A DNA stretch of 64,000 nt. It comes from Platycnemis pennipes. Taxonomy: Eukaryota; Arthropoda; Insecta; Odonata; Platycnemididae. The stretch spans positions 134,039,544-134,103,543 of the forward strand of contig OW121852.1 of NCBI GenBank assembly GCA_933228895.1. The letters are read 5' to 3'. A model generated the notes under the pieces. That model saw only the letters and a list, made by a program, of their open reading frames with translations, had not been told where the DNA came from and did not search any database. Positions 37,698-49,710 of this stretch are shown here, piece after piece. Within the stretch, counting starts at the first letter, position 1; each line of letters begins with the position of its first letter. Made by a program: the position numbers and the translations under genes.

Positions 37698-40150
37698 TTT
37701 TTTATCTAAAATTAACCATTTCGCCCGTCTGCAGCTCAGTTCACCAAAATTTATGCAAAACATCCCAGTGAAATAAAAAATCCACTTCTCAGGCTTCCAC
37801 TCAAACTTGGATTTTTTCATCTGAATTCATTTCTCCCGCTGTTTTTTTATCTAAAATTAACCATTTCGCCCGTCTGCAGCTCAAATCACCAAAATTTATG
37901 CAAAACATCCCAGTGAAATAAAAAAATCCACTTCTCAGGCTTCCACTCAAACTTGGATTTTTTCATCTGAATTCATTTCTCCCGCTGTTTTTTATCTAAA
38001 ATTAACCATTTCGCCCGTCTGCAGCTCAGTTCACCAAAATTTATGCAAAACATCCTAGTGAAATAAAAAAATCCACTTCTCAGGCTTCCACTCAAACTTG
38101 GATTTTTTCATCTGAAATCATTTCTCCCGCTGTTTTTTATCTAAAATTAACCATTTCGCCCGTCTGCAGCTCAGATCTCCAAAATTTATGCAAAACATCC
38201 TAGTCAAATAAAAAAATCCACTTCTCAGGCTTCCAATCAAACTTGGATTTTTTCATCTGAATTCATTTCTCCCGCTGTTTTTTATCTAAAATTAACCATT
38301 TCGCCCGTCTGCAGCTCAGTTAACTAAAATTTATGCAAAACATCCTAGTAAAATAAAGAAATCCACTTCTCAGGCTTCCACTCAAACTTGGATTTTTTCA
38401 TCTGAATTCATTTCTCCCGCTGATTTTTATCCAAAATTAATTATTTCGCCCGTCTGCAGCTCAGTTCACCAAAATTTATGCAAAACATCCTAGTGAAATA
38501 AAAAAATCCACTTCTCAGGCTTCCATTAAAACTTGGATTTTTTCATCTGAATTCATTTCTCCCGCTGTTTTTTATCCAAAATTAATTATTTCGCCCGTCT
38601 GCAGCTCAGTTCACAAAAATTTATGCAAAACATCCTAGTGAAATAAAAAAATCCACTTCTCAGGCTTCCACTCAAACTTGGATTTTTTCATCTGACTTCA
38701 TTTCTCCCGCTGTTTTTTATTTAAAATTAACCATTTCGCCCGTCTGCAACTCAGTTCACCAAAATTTATGCCAAACATCCTAGTGAAATAAAAAAATCCA
38801 CCTCTCAGGCTTCCACTCAAACTTGGATTTTTTCATCTGAATTCATTTCTCCCGCTGTTTTTTATCTAAAATTAACCATTTCGCCCGTCTGCAGCTCAGA
38901 TCACCAAAATTTATGCAAAACATCCTAGTGAAATAAAAAATTCCACTTCTCAGGCTTCCACTCAAACTTGGATTTTTTCATCTGAAATCATTTCTCCCGC
39001 TGTTTTTTATCTAAAATTAACCATTTCGCCCGTCTGCAGCTCAGTTCAGCAAAATGTATGCAAAACATCCTAGTGAAATAAAAAAATCCACTTCTCAGGC
39101 TTCCACTCAAAATTGGATTTTTTCATCTGAATTCATTTCTCCCGCTGTTTTTTATCTAAAATTAACCATTTCGCCCGTCTGTAGCTCAGTTCACCAAAGT
39201 TTATGCAAAACATCCTAGTGAAATAAAAAAATCCACTTCTCAGGCTTCTACTCAAACTTGGATATTTTCATCTGAATTCATTTCTCCCGCTGTTTTTTAT
39301 CTAAAATTAACATTTTCGTCCTTCTGCAGCTCAGTTCACCAAAATTTATGCAAAACATCCTAGTGAAATAAAAAAATCCACTTCTCAGGCTTTCACTCAA
39401 ACTTGGAATTTTTCATCTGAATTCATTTCTCCCGCTGTTTTTTATCTAAAATTAACGATTTCGCCCGTCTGCAGCTCAGTTAACCAAAATTTATGCAAAA
39501 CTTCCGTGTAAAATAAAAAAATCCACTTCTCAGGCTTCCAATCAAACTTGGATTTTTTCATCTGAATTCATTTCTCCTGCTGTTTTTTATCTAAAATTAA
39601 CCATTTCGCCCGTCTGCAACTCAGTTCACCAAAATTTATGCAAAACATCCTAGTGAAATAAAAAAATCCACCTCTCAGGCTTCCACTCAAACTTGGATTT
39701 TTTCATCTGAATTCATTTCTCCAGCTGTTTTTTATCTTAAATTAACTATTTCGCCTGTCTGCAGCTCAGATCACCAAAATTTATGCAAAACATCCTAGTG
39801 AAATGAAAAAATCCACTTCTCAGGCTTCCACTCAAACTTGGATTTTTTCATCTGAATTCATTTCTCCCGCTGTTTTTTATCTAAAATTAACCATTTCGCC
39901 CGTCTGCAGCTCAGTTCACCAAAATTTATGCAAAACATCCTAGTGAAATAAAAAAATCCACTTCTCAGGCTTCCACTCAAACTTGGATTTTTTCATCTGA
40001 ATTCATTTCTCCCGCTGTTTTTTATCTAAAATTAACCATTTCGCCCGTCTGCAGCTCAGTTCACCAAAATGTATGCAAAACATCCTAGTGAAATAAAAAA
40101 ATCCACTTCTCAGGCTTCCACTCAAACTTGGATTTTTTCATCTGAATTCA

Positions 40151-40597
40151 TTTCTTCCGCTGTTTTTATCTAAAATTAACCATTTCGCCCGTCTGCAGCT
40201 CAGTTCACCAAAGTTTATGCAAAACATCCTAGTGAAATAAAAAAATCCACTTCTCAAGCTTCCACTCAAACTTTGATTTTTTCATCTGAATTCATTTCTC
40301 CTGCTGTTTTTTATCTAAAATTAACCATTTCGCTCGTCTGCAGCTCAAATCACCAAACTTTATGCAAAACATCCCAGTAAAATAAAAAAATCCACTTCTC
40401 AGGCTTCCACTCAAACTTGGATTTTTTCATCTGAATTCATTTCTCCCGCTGTTTTTTGTCTAAAATTAATCATTTCGCCCGTCTGCAGCTCAGATCACAA
40501 AAATTTATGCAAAACATCCTACTGAAATAAAAAATTACACTTCTCAGGCTTCCACTCAAACTTATATTTTTTTAATCTGAATTCATTTCTCTCGCTG
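40151..40597 (+). repeat. Marker cassette copy (cgCTcg version)
   Basis: CGCTCG is at 40331. It shares CCCAGTAAAATAA after it with the copy at 44825, as expected for the two units of the 4,494-bp tandem pair; other copies read CCCAGTGAAATAA. Confidence 0.9.
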
Positions 40598-41744
40598 TTT
40601 TTTATCTAAAATTAACCATTTCGCCCGTCTGCAGCTCAGTTCACCAAAATTTATGCAAAACATCCCAGTGAAATAAAAAATCCACTTCTCAGGCTTCCAC
40701 TCAAACTTGGATTTTTTCATCTGAATTCATTTCTCCCGCTGTTTTTTATCTAAAATTAACCATTTCGCCCGTCTGTAGCTCAAATCACCAAAATTTATTC
40801 AAAACATCCCAGTGAAATAAAAAAATCCACTTCTCAGGCTTCCACTCAAACTTGGATTTTTTCATCTGAATTCATTTCTCCCGCTGTTTTTTATCTAAAA
40901 TTAACCATTTCGCCCGTCTGCAGCTCAGTTCACCAAAATTTATGCAAAACATCCTAGTGAAATAAAAAAATCCACTTCTCAGGCTTCCACTCAAACTTGG
41001 ATTTTTTCATCTGAATTCATATCTCCCGCTGTTTTTTATCTAAAATTAACATTTTCGTCCTTCTGCAGCTCAGTTCACCAAAATTTATGCAAAACATCCT
41101 AGTGAAATAAAAAAATCCACTTCTCAGGCTTTCACTCAAACTTGGATTTTTTCATCTGAATTCATTTCTCCCGCTGTTTTTTATCCAAAATTAATTATTT
41201 CGCCCGTCTGCAGCTCAGTTCACCAAAATTTATGCAAAACATCCTAGTGAAATAAAAAAATCCACTTCTCAGGCTTCCATTAAAACTTGGATTTTTTCAT
41301 CTGAATTCATTTCTCCCGCTGTTTTTTATCCAAAATTAATTATTTCGCCCGTCTGCAGCTCAGTTCACCAAAATTTATGCAAAACATCCTAGTGAAATAA
41401 AAAAATCCACTTCTCAGGCTTCCATTAAAACTTGGATTTTTTCATCTGAATTCATTTCTCCCGCTGTTTTTTATCCAAAATTAATTATTTCGCCCGTCTG
41501 CAGCTCAGTTCACCAAAATTTATGCAAAACATCCTAGTGAAATAAAAAAATCCACTTCTCAGGCTTCCACTCAAACTTGGATTTTTTCATCTGAATTCAT
41601 TTCTCCGGCTGTTTTTTATCCAAAATTAATTATTTCGCCCGTCTGCAGCTTAGTTCACCAAAATTTATGCAAAACATCCTAGTGAAATAAAAAAATCCAC
41701 TTCTCAGGCTTCCACTCAAACTTGGATTTTTTCATCTGAATTCA

Positions 41745-42191
41745 TTTCTTCCGCTGTTTTTATCTAAAATTAACCATTTCGCCCGTCTGCAGCTCAGTTC
41801 ACCAAAGTTTATGCAAAACATCCTAGTGAAATAAAAAAATCCACTTCTCAAGCTTCCACTCAAACTTTGATTTTTTCATCTGAATTCATTTCTCCTGCTG
41901 TTTTTTATCTAAAATTAACCATTTCGATCGTCTGCAGCTCAAATCACCAAACTTTATGCAAAACATCCCAGTGAAATAAAAAAATCCACTTCTCAGGCTT
42001 CCACTCAAACTTGGATTTTTTCATCTGAATTCATTTCTCCCGCTGTTTTTTGTCTAAAATTAATCATTTCGCCCGTCTGCAGCTCAGATCACAAAAATTT
42101 ATGCAAAACATCCTATTGAAATAAAAAAATACACTTCTCAGGCTTCCACTCAAACTTATATTTTTTTAATCTGAATTCATTTCTCTCGCTG
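41745..42191 (+). repeat. Marker cassette copy (cgATcg version)
   Basis: CGATCG is at 41925, 4,494 bp after the copy at 37431. It has a private CCTATTGAAAT (about 42113) where the partner reads CCTAGTGAAAT. Confidence 0.9.
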
Positions 42192-44644
42192 TTTTTTATC
42201 TAAAATTAACCATTTCGCCCGTCTGCAGCTCAGTTCACCAAAATTTATGCAAAACATCCCAGTGAAATAAAAAATCCACTTCTCAGGCTTCCACTCAAAC
42301 TTGGATTTTTTCATCTGAATTCATTTCTCCCGCTGTTTTTTTATCTAAAATTAACCATTTCGCCCGTCTGCAGCTCAAATCACCAAAATTTATGCAAAAC
42401 ATCCCAGTGAAATAAAAAAATCCACTTCTCAGGCTTCCACTCAAACTTGGATTTTTTCATCTGAATTCATTTCTCCCGCTGTTTTTTATCTAAAATTAAC
42501 CATTTCGCCCGTCTGCAGCTCAGTTCACCAAAATTTATGCAAAACATCCTAGTGAAATAAAAAAATCCACTTCTCAGGCTTCCACTCAAACTTGGATTTT
42601 TTCATCTGAAATCATTTCTCCCGCTGTTTTTTATCTAAAATTAACCATTTCGCCCGTCTGCAGCTCAGATCTCCAAAATTTATGCAAAACATCCTAGTCA
42701 AATAAAAAAATCCACTTCTCAGGCTTCCAATCAAACTTGGATTTTTTCATCTGAATTCATTTCTCCCGCTGTTTTTTATCTAAAATTAACCATTTCGCCC
42801 GTCTGCAGCTCAGTTAACTAAAATTTATGCAAAACATCCTAGTAAAATAAAGAAATCCACTTCTCAGGCTTCCACTCAAACTTGGATTTTTTCATCTGAA
42901 TTCATTTCTCCCGCTGATTTTTATCCAAAATTAATTATTTCGCCCGTCTGCAGCTCAGTTCACCAAAATTTATGCAAAACATCCTAGTGAAATAAAAAAA
43001 TCCACTTCTCAGGCTTCCATTAAAACTTGGATTTTTTCATCTGAATTCATTTCTCCCGCTGTTTTTTATCCAAAATTAATTATTTCGCCCGTCTGCAGCT
43101 CAGTTCACAAAAATTTATGCAAAACATCCTAGTGAAATAAAAAAATCCACTTCTCAGGCTTCCACTCAAACTTGGATTTTTTCATCTGACTTCATTTCTC
43201 CCGCTGTTTTTTATCTAAAATTAACCATTTCGCCCGTCTGCAACTCAGTTCACCAAAATTTATGCCAAACATCCTAGTGAAATAAAAAAATCCACCTCTC
43301 AGGCTTCCACCTAAACTTGGATTTTTTCATCTGAATTCATTTCTCCCGCTGTTTTTTATCTAAAATTAACCATTTCGCCCGTCTGCAGCTCAGATCACCA
43401 AAATTTATGCAAAACATCCTAGTGAAATAAAAAATTCCACTTCTCAGGCTTCCACTCAAACTTGGATTTTTTCATCTGAAATCATTTCTCCCGCTGTTTT
43501 TTATCTAAAATTAACCATTTCGCCCGTCTGCAGCTCAGTTCAGCAAAATGTATGCAAAACATCCTAGTGAAATAAAAAAATCCACTTCTCAGGCTTCCAC
43601 TCAAAATTGGATTTTTTCATCTGAATTCATTTCTCCCGCTGTTTTTTATCTAAAATTAACCATTTCGCCCGTCTGTAGCTCAGTTCACCAAAGTTTATGC
43701 AAAACATCCTAGTGAAATAAAAAAATCCACTTCTCAGGCTTCTACTCAAACTTGGATATTTTCATCTGAATTCATTTCTCCCGCTGTTTTTTATCTAAAA
43801 TTAACATTTTCGTCCTTCTGCAGCTCAGTTCACCAAAATTTATGCAAAACATCCTAGTGAAATAAAAAAATCCACTTCTCAGGCTTTCACTCAAACTTGG
43901 AATTTTTCATCTGAATTCATTTCTCCCGCTGTTTTTTATCTAAAATTAACGATTTCGCCCGTCTGCAGCTCAGTTAACCAAAATTTATGCAAAACTTCCG
44001 TGTAAAATAAAAAAATCCACTTCTCAGGCTTCCAATCAAACTTGGATTTTTTCATCTGAATTCATTTCTCCTGCTGTTTTTTATCTAAAATTAACCATTT
44101 CGCCCGTCTGCAACTCAGTTCACCAAAATTTATGCAAAACATCCTAGTGAAATAAAAAAATCCACCTCTCAGGCTTCCACTCAAACTTGGATTTTTTCAT
44201 CTGAATTCATTTCTCCCGCTGTTTTTTATCTTAAATTAACTATTTCGCCTGTCTGCAGCTCAGATCACCAAAATTTATGCAAAACATCCTAGTGAAATGA
44301 AAAAATCCACTTCTCAGGCTTCCACTCAAACTTGGATTTTTTCATCTGAATTCATTTCTCCCGCTGTTTTTTATCTAAAATTAACCATTTCGCCCGTCTG
44401 CAGCTCAGTTCACCAAAATTTATGCAAAACATCCTAGTGAAATAAAAAAATCCACTTCTCAGGCTTCCACTCAAACTTGGATTTTTTCATCTGAATTCAT
44501 TTCTCCCGCTGTTTTTTATCTAAAATTAACCATTTCGCCCGTCTGCAGCTCAGTTCACCAAAATGTATGCAAAACATCCTAGTGAAATAAAAAAATCCAC
44601 TTCTCAGGCTTCCACTCAAACTTGGATTTTTTCATCTGAATTCA

Positions 44645-45091
44645 TTTCTTCCGCTGTTTTTATCTAAAATTAACCATTTCGCCCGTCTGCAGCTCAGTTC
44701 ACCAAAGTTTATGCAAAACATCCTAGTGAAATAAAAAAATCCACTTCTCAAGCTTCCACTCAAACTTTGATTTTTTCATCTGAATTCATTTCTCCTGCTG
44801 TTTTTTATCTAAAATTAACCATTTCGCTCGTCTGCAGCTCAAATCACCAAACTTTATGCAAAACATCCCAGTAAAATAAAAAAATCCACTTCTCAGGCTT
44901 CCACTCAAACTTGGATTTTTTCATCTGAATTCATTTCTCCCGCTGTTTTTTGTCTAAAATTAATAATTTCGCCCGTCTGCAGCTCAGATCACAAAAATTT
45001 ATGCAAAACATCCTACTGAAATAAAAAATTACACTTCTCAGGCTTCCACTCAAACTTATATTTTTTTAATCTGAATTCATATCTCTCGCTG
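44645..45091 (+). repeat. Marker cassette copy (cgCTcg version)
   Basis: CGCTCG is at 44825, 4,494 bp after 40331. Private changes TTAATAATTTCG (about 44960) and TTCATATCTCTC (about 45077) arose after the duplication. Confidence 0.9.
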
Positions 45092-46136
45092 TTTTTTATC
45101 TAAAATTAACCATTTCGCCCGTCTGCAGCTCAGTTCACCAAAATTTATGCAAAACATCCCAGTGAAATAAAAAATCCACTTCTCAGGCTTCCACTCAAAC
45201 TTGGATTTTTTCATCTGAATTCATTTCTCCCGCTGTTTTTTATCTAAAATTAACCATTTCGCCCGTCTGTAGCTCAAATCACCAAAATTTATGCAAAACA
45301 TCCCAGTGAAATAAAAAAATCCACTTCTCAGGCTTCCACTCAAACTTGGATTTTTTCATCTGAATTCATTTCTCCCGCTGTTTTTTATCTAAAATTAACC
45401 ATTTCGCCCGTCTGCAGCTCAGTTCACCAAAATTTATGCAAAACATCCTAGTGAAATAAAAAAATCCACTTCTCAGGCTTCCACTCAAACTTGGATTTTT
45501 TCATCTGAATTCATTTCTCCCGCTGTTTTTTATCTAAAATTAACCATTTCGCCCGTCTGCAGCTCAGATCTCCAAAATTTATGCAAAACATCCTAGTCAA
45601 ATAAAAAAATCTACTTCTCAGGCTTCCAATCAAACTTGGATTTTTTCATGTGAATTCATTTCTCCCGCTGTTTTTTATCTAAAATTAACCATTTCGCCCG
45701 TCTGCAGCTCAGTTCACCAAAATGTATGCAAAACATCCTAGTGAAATAAAAAAATCCACTTCTCAGGCTTCCACTCAAACTTGGATTTTTTCATCTGAAT
45801 TCATTTCTCCCGATGTTTTTTATCTAAAATTAACCATTTCGCCCGTCTGCAGCTCAGTTCACCAAAATTAATGGAAAACATCCTAGTCAAATAAAAAAAT
45901 CCACTTCTCAGGATTCCACTCAAACTTGGATTTTATCATCTGAATTCATTTCTCCCGCTGTTTTTTATCTAAAATTAACCATTTCGCCCGTCTGCAGCAC
46001 AGATCACCAAAATTTATGCTAAACATCCTAGTGAAATAAAAAAATCCACTTCTCAGGCTTCCACTCAAACTTGGATTTTTTCATCTGAATTCATTTCTCC
46101 CGCTGTTTTTTATCTAAAATTAACCATTTCGCCCGT

Positions 46137-46254
46137 CTGCAGCTCAGTTCACCACCACCAGTTCCACTTCTCAGGCTTCCACTCAAACTTGGATTTTTTA
46201 TTCTGAATTCATTTCTCCCGCTGTTTTTTATCTAAAATTAACCATTTCTCCCGT
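46137..46254 (+). repeat. Short monomer, 118 bp, with 9-bp filler at a deletion
   Basis: PstI sites are at 46137 and 46255. After CAGTTCACCA the expected 36 bp (the ATGCAAAACATCC region and the A tract) are replaced by nine bases, CCACCAGTT, at 46155-46163; normal sequence resumes with CCACTTCTC. The net loss is 27 bp. The left arm of the inverted repeat and the AATAAA hexamer are gone. The filler extends the local CACCA motif, as in replication slippage or end joining with templated insertion. The matching monomer in copy 2 (near 50,190) and the related one near 32,230 are intact. Confidence 0.93.
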
Positions 46255-48139
46255 CTGCAGCTCAGATCACCAAAATTTATGCAAAACATCCTAGTCAAAT
46301 AAAAAAATCCACTTCTCAGGCTTCCAATCAAACTTGGATTTTTTCATCTGAATTCATTTCTCCCGCTGTTTTTTATCTAAAATTAACCATTTCGCCCGTC
46401 TGCAGCTCAGTTCACCAAAATGTATGCAAAACATCCTAGTGAAATAAAAAAATCCACTTCTCAGGCTTCCACTCAAACTTGGATTTTTTCATCTGAATTC
46501 ATTTCTCCCGATGTTTTTTAACTAAAATTAACCATTTCGCCCGTCTGCAGCTCAGATCACCAAAGTTTATGCTAAACATCCTATTAAAATAAAAATTCCA
46601 CTTCTCAGGCTTCCACTCAAACTTGGATTTTTTCATCTGAATTCATTTCTCCCGCTGTTTTTTATCTAAAATTAACCATTTCGCCCGTCTGCAGCTCAGT
46701 TCACCAAAATGTATGCAAAACATCCTAGTGAAATAAAAAAATCCACTTCTCAGGCTTCCACTCAAACTTGGATTTTTTCATCTGAATTCATTTCTCCCGC
46801 TGTTTTTTATCTAAAATTAACCATTTCTCCCGTCTGCAGCTCAGATCACCAAAATTTATGCAAAACATCCTAGTCAAATAAAAAAATCCACTTCTCAGGC
46901 TTCCAATCAAACTTGGATTTTTTCATCTGAATTCATTTCTCCCGCTGTTTTTTATCTAAAATTAACCATTTCGCCCGTCTGCAGCTCAGTTCACCAAAAT
47001 GTATGCAAAACATCCTAGTGAAATAGAAAAATTCCACTTCTCAGGCTTCCACTCAAACTTGGATTTTTTCATCTGAATTCATTTCTCCCGCTGTTTTTTA
47101 TCTAAAATTAACCATTTCGCCCGTCTGCAGCTCAGTTCACCAAAATTTATGAAAAACATCCTAGTAAAATAAAAAAATCCACTTCTCAGGCTTCCACTCA
47201 AACTTGGATTTTTTCATCTGAATTCATTTCTCCCGCTGTTTTTTATCTAATATTAACCATTTCGCCCGTCTGCAGCTCAGTTCACCAAAATTTATGCAAA
47301 TCATCCTAGTGAAATAAAAAAATCCACTTCTCAGGCTTCCACTCAAACTTGGATTTTTTCATCTGAATTCATTTCTCCCGCTGTTTTTTATCTAAAATTA
47401 ACCATTTCGCCCGTCTGCAGCTCAGTTCACCAAAATTTATGCAAAACATCCTAGTGAAATAAAAAAATCCACTTCTCAGGCTTCCACTCAAACTTGGATT
47501 TTTTCATCTGAATTCATTTCTCCCGCTGCTTTTTTTCTAAAATTAACAATTTCGCCCGTCTGCAGCTCAGTTCACCAAAATTTAGGCAAAACATCCTAGT
47601 GAAATAAAAAAATCCACTTCTCAGGCTTCCACTCAAACTTGGATTTTTTCATCTGAATTCATTTCTCCCGCTGTTTTTTATCCAAAATTAATGATTTCGC
47701 CCGTCTGCAGCTCAGTTCACCAAAATTTATGCAAAACATCCTAGTGAAATAAAAAAATCCACTTCTCAGGATACCACTCATACTTGGATTTTTTCATCTG
47801 AATTCATTTCTCCCGCTGTTTTTTATCTAAAATTAACAATTTCGCCCGTCTGCAGCTCAGTTCACCAAAATTTGTGCAAAACATCCTAATGAAATAAAAA
47901 AATCCACTTCTCAGGCTTCCACTCAAACTTGGATTTTTTCATCTGAATTCATTCCTCCCGCTGTTTTTTATCTAAAATTAACAATTTCGCCCGTCTGCAG
48001 CTCAGTTCACCAAAATTTATGCAAAACATCCTAGTGAAATAAAAAAATCCACTTCTCAGGCTTCCACTCGAACTTGGATTTTTTCATCTGAATTCATTTC
48101 TCCCGCTGTTTTTTATCTAAAATTAACCTTTTCCCCCGT

Positions 48140-48284
48140 CTGGTGCTCAGTTTACCAAAAGCTATGCAAAACATCCTAGTGAAATAAAAAAATCCAGTTC
48201 TCAGGCTTCCACTCAAACTTGGATTTTTTCATCTGAATTCATTTCTCCCGCTGTTTTTTATCTAAAATTAACCATTTCGCCCGT
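48140..48284 (+). repeat. PstI-less monomer, copy 3
   Basis: It lies in copy 1 of the 45.7-53.6 kb pair. No copy exists between 19.2 and 48.1 kb, so the subtype is absent from the 21-45 kb blocks. Confidence 0.92.
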
Positions 48285-49710
48285 CTGCAGCTCAGTTAAC
48301 TAAAATTTATGCAAAACATCCTAGTAAAATAAAAAAATCCACTTCTCAGGCTTCCACTCAAACTTGGATTTTTTCATCTGAATTCATTTCTCCCGCTGTT
48401 TTTTATCTAAAATTAACCATTTCGCCCGTCTGCAGCTCAGTTCACCAAAGTTTATGCAAAACATCCTAGTGAAATAAAAAAATCCACTTCTCAGGCTACC
48501 ACTCAAACTTGGATTTTTTCATCTGAATTCATTTCTCCCGCTGTTTTTTATCTAAAATTAACCATTTCGCCCGTCTGCAGCTCAGTTCACCAAAATGTAT
48601 GCAAAACATCCTAGTGAAATAGAAAAATTCCACTTCTCAGGCTTCCACTCAAACTTGGATTTTTTCATCTGAATTCATTTCTCCCGCTGTTTTTTATCTA
48701 AAATTAACCATTTCGCCCGTCTGCAGCTCAGTTCACCAAAATTTATGCAAAACATCCTAGTGAAATAATAAAATCCACTTCTCAGGCTTCCACTCAAACT
48801 TGGATTTTTTCATCTGAATTCATTTCTCCCGCAATTTTTTATCTAAAATTAAAAATGTCGCCCGTCTGCAGCTCAGTTCACCAAAATGTATGCAAAACAT
48901 CCTAGTGAAATAAAAATATCCACTTCTCAGGCTTCCACTCAAACTTGGATTTTTTCATCTGAATTCATTTCTCCCGCTGTTTTTTATCTAAAATTAACCA
49001 TTTCGCCCGTCTGCAGCTCAGTTCACCAAAATTTATGCAAAACATCCTAGTGAAATAAAAAAATCCACTTCTCAGGCTTCCACTCAAACTTGGATTTTTT
49101 CATCTGAATTCATTTCTCCCGCTGCTTTTTTTCTAAAATTAACAATTTCGCCCGTCTGCAGCTCAGTTCACCAAAATTTATGCAAAACATCCTAGTGAAA
49201 TAAAAAAATCCACTTCTCAGGCTTCCACTCAAACTTGGATTTTTTCATCTGAATTCATTTCTCCCGCTGTTTTTTATCTAAAATTAACCATTTCGCCCGT
49301 CTGCAGCTCAGTTAACTAAAATTTATGCAAATCATCCTAGTAAAATAAAAAAATCCACTTCTCAGGCTTCCACTCAAACTTGGATTTTTTCATCTGAATT
49401 CATTTCTCCCGCTGTTTTTCATCTAAAATTAACAATTTCGCCCGTCTGCAGCTCAGTTCACCAAAATTTATGCAAAACATCCTAGTGAAATAAAAAAATC
49501 CAGTTCTCAGGCTTCCACTCAAACTTGGATTTTTTCATCTGAATTCATTTCTCCCGCTGTTTTTTATCTAAAATTAACCATTTAGCCCGTCTGCAGCTCA
49601 GTTAACTAAAATTTATGCAAAACATCCTAGTAAAATAAAAAAATCCACTTATCAGGCTTCCATTAAAACTTGGATTCTTTCATCTGAATTCATTTCTCCC
49701 GCTGTTTTTT

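Larger units (their letters stand above)
36521..41013 (+). repeat. 31-monomer tandem unit, copy 1 (about 4,494 bp)
   Basis: Shared markers with copy 2 at +4,493 to +4,494 bp are TTCATATCTCCC (36521 and 41014), TCCGGCTG (about 37112 and 41605), CGATCG (37431 and 41925), AATAAAGAAATCC (38352 and 42846), CTGATTTTTATCC (38420 and 42914) and GAAATGAAAAAATCC (39801 and 44295). Private changes in this copy include CTTAGATTTT near 36938, a 1-bp shorter A tract near 37051, CCAGCTG near 39722 and TTTATTCAAAAC near 40795. Confidence 0.92.
41014..45506 (+). repeat. 31-monomer tandem unit, copy 2
   Basis: The junction with copy 1 lies in the monomer at about 40,950-41,013. The left part reads CAGCTCAGTTCACCAAAATTT, as in the monomers near 45.42 kb, and the right part reads CATATCTCCC, as at 36.52 kb. 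Private changes include CACCTAAACTTGG near 43307. I count roughly ten single-base differences between the copies by eye. The match ends near 45,500-45,550, where CAGATCTCC follows. Confidence 0.9.
45680..49710 (+). repeat. Second 28-monomer tandem pair, copy 1
   Basis: The offset to copy 2 is 4,034 bp at TTAATGGAAAAC (45871 and 49905) and 4,061 bp at CTATTAAAATAAAA (46581 and 50642) and TTTAGGCAAAAC (47581 and 51642). The 27-bp difference is the deletion in the short monomer at 46137. After about 47.9 kb the offset becomes 3,916 bp, because copy 2 lacks one 145-bp monomer. A private change here is TTTGTGCAAAAC near 47871. Confidence 0.92.
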
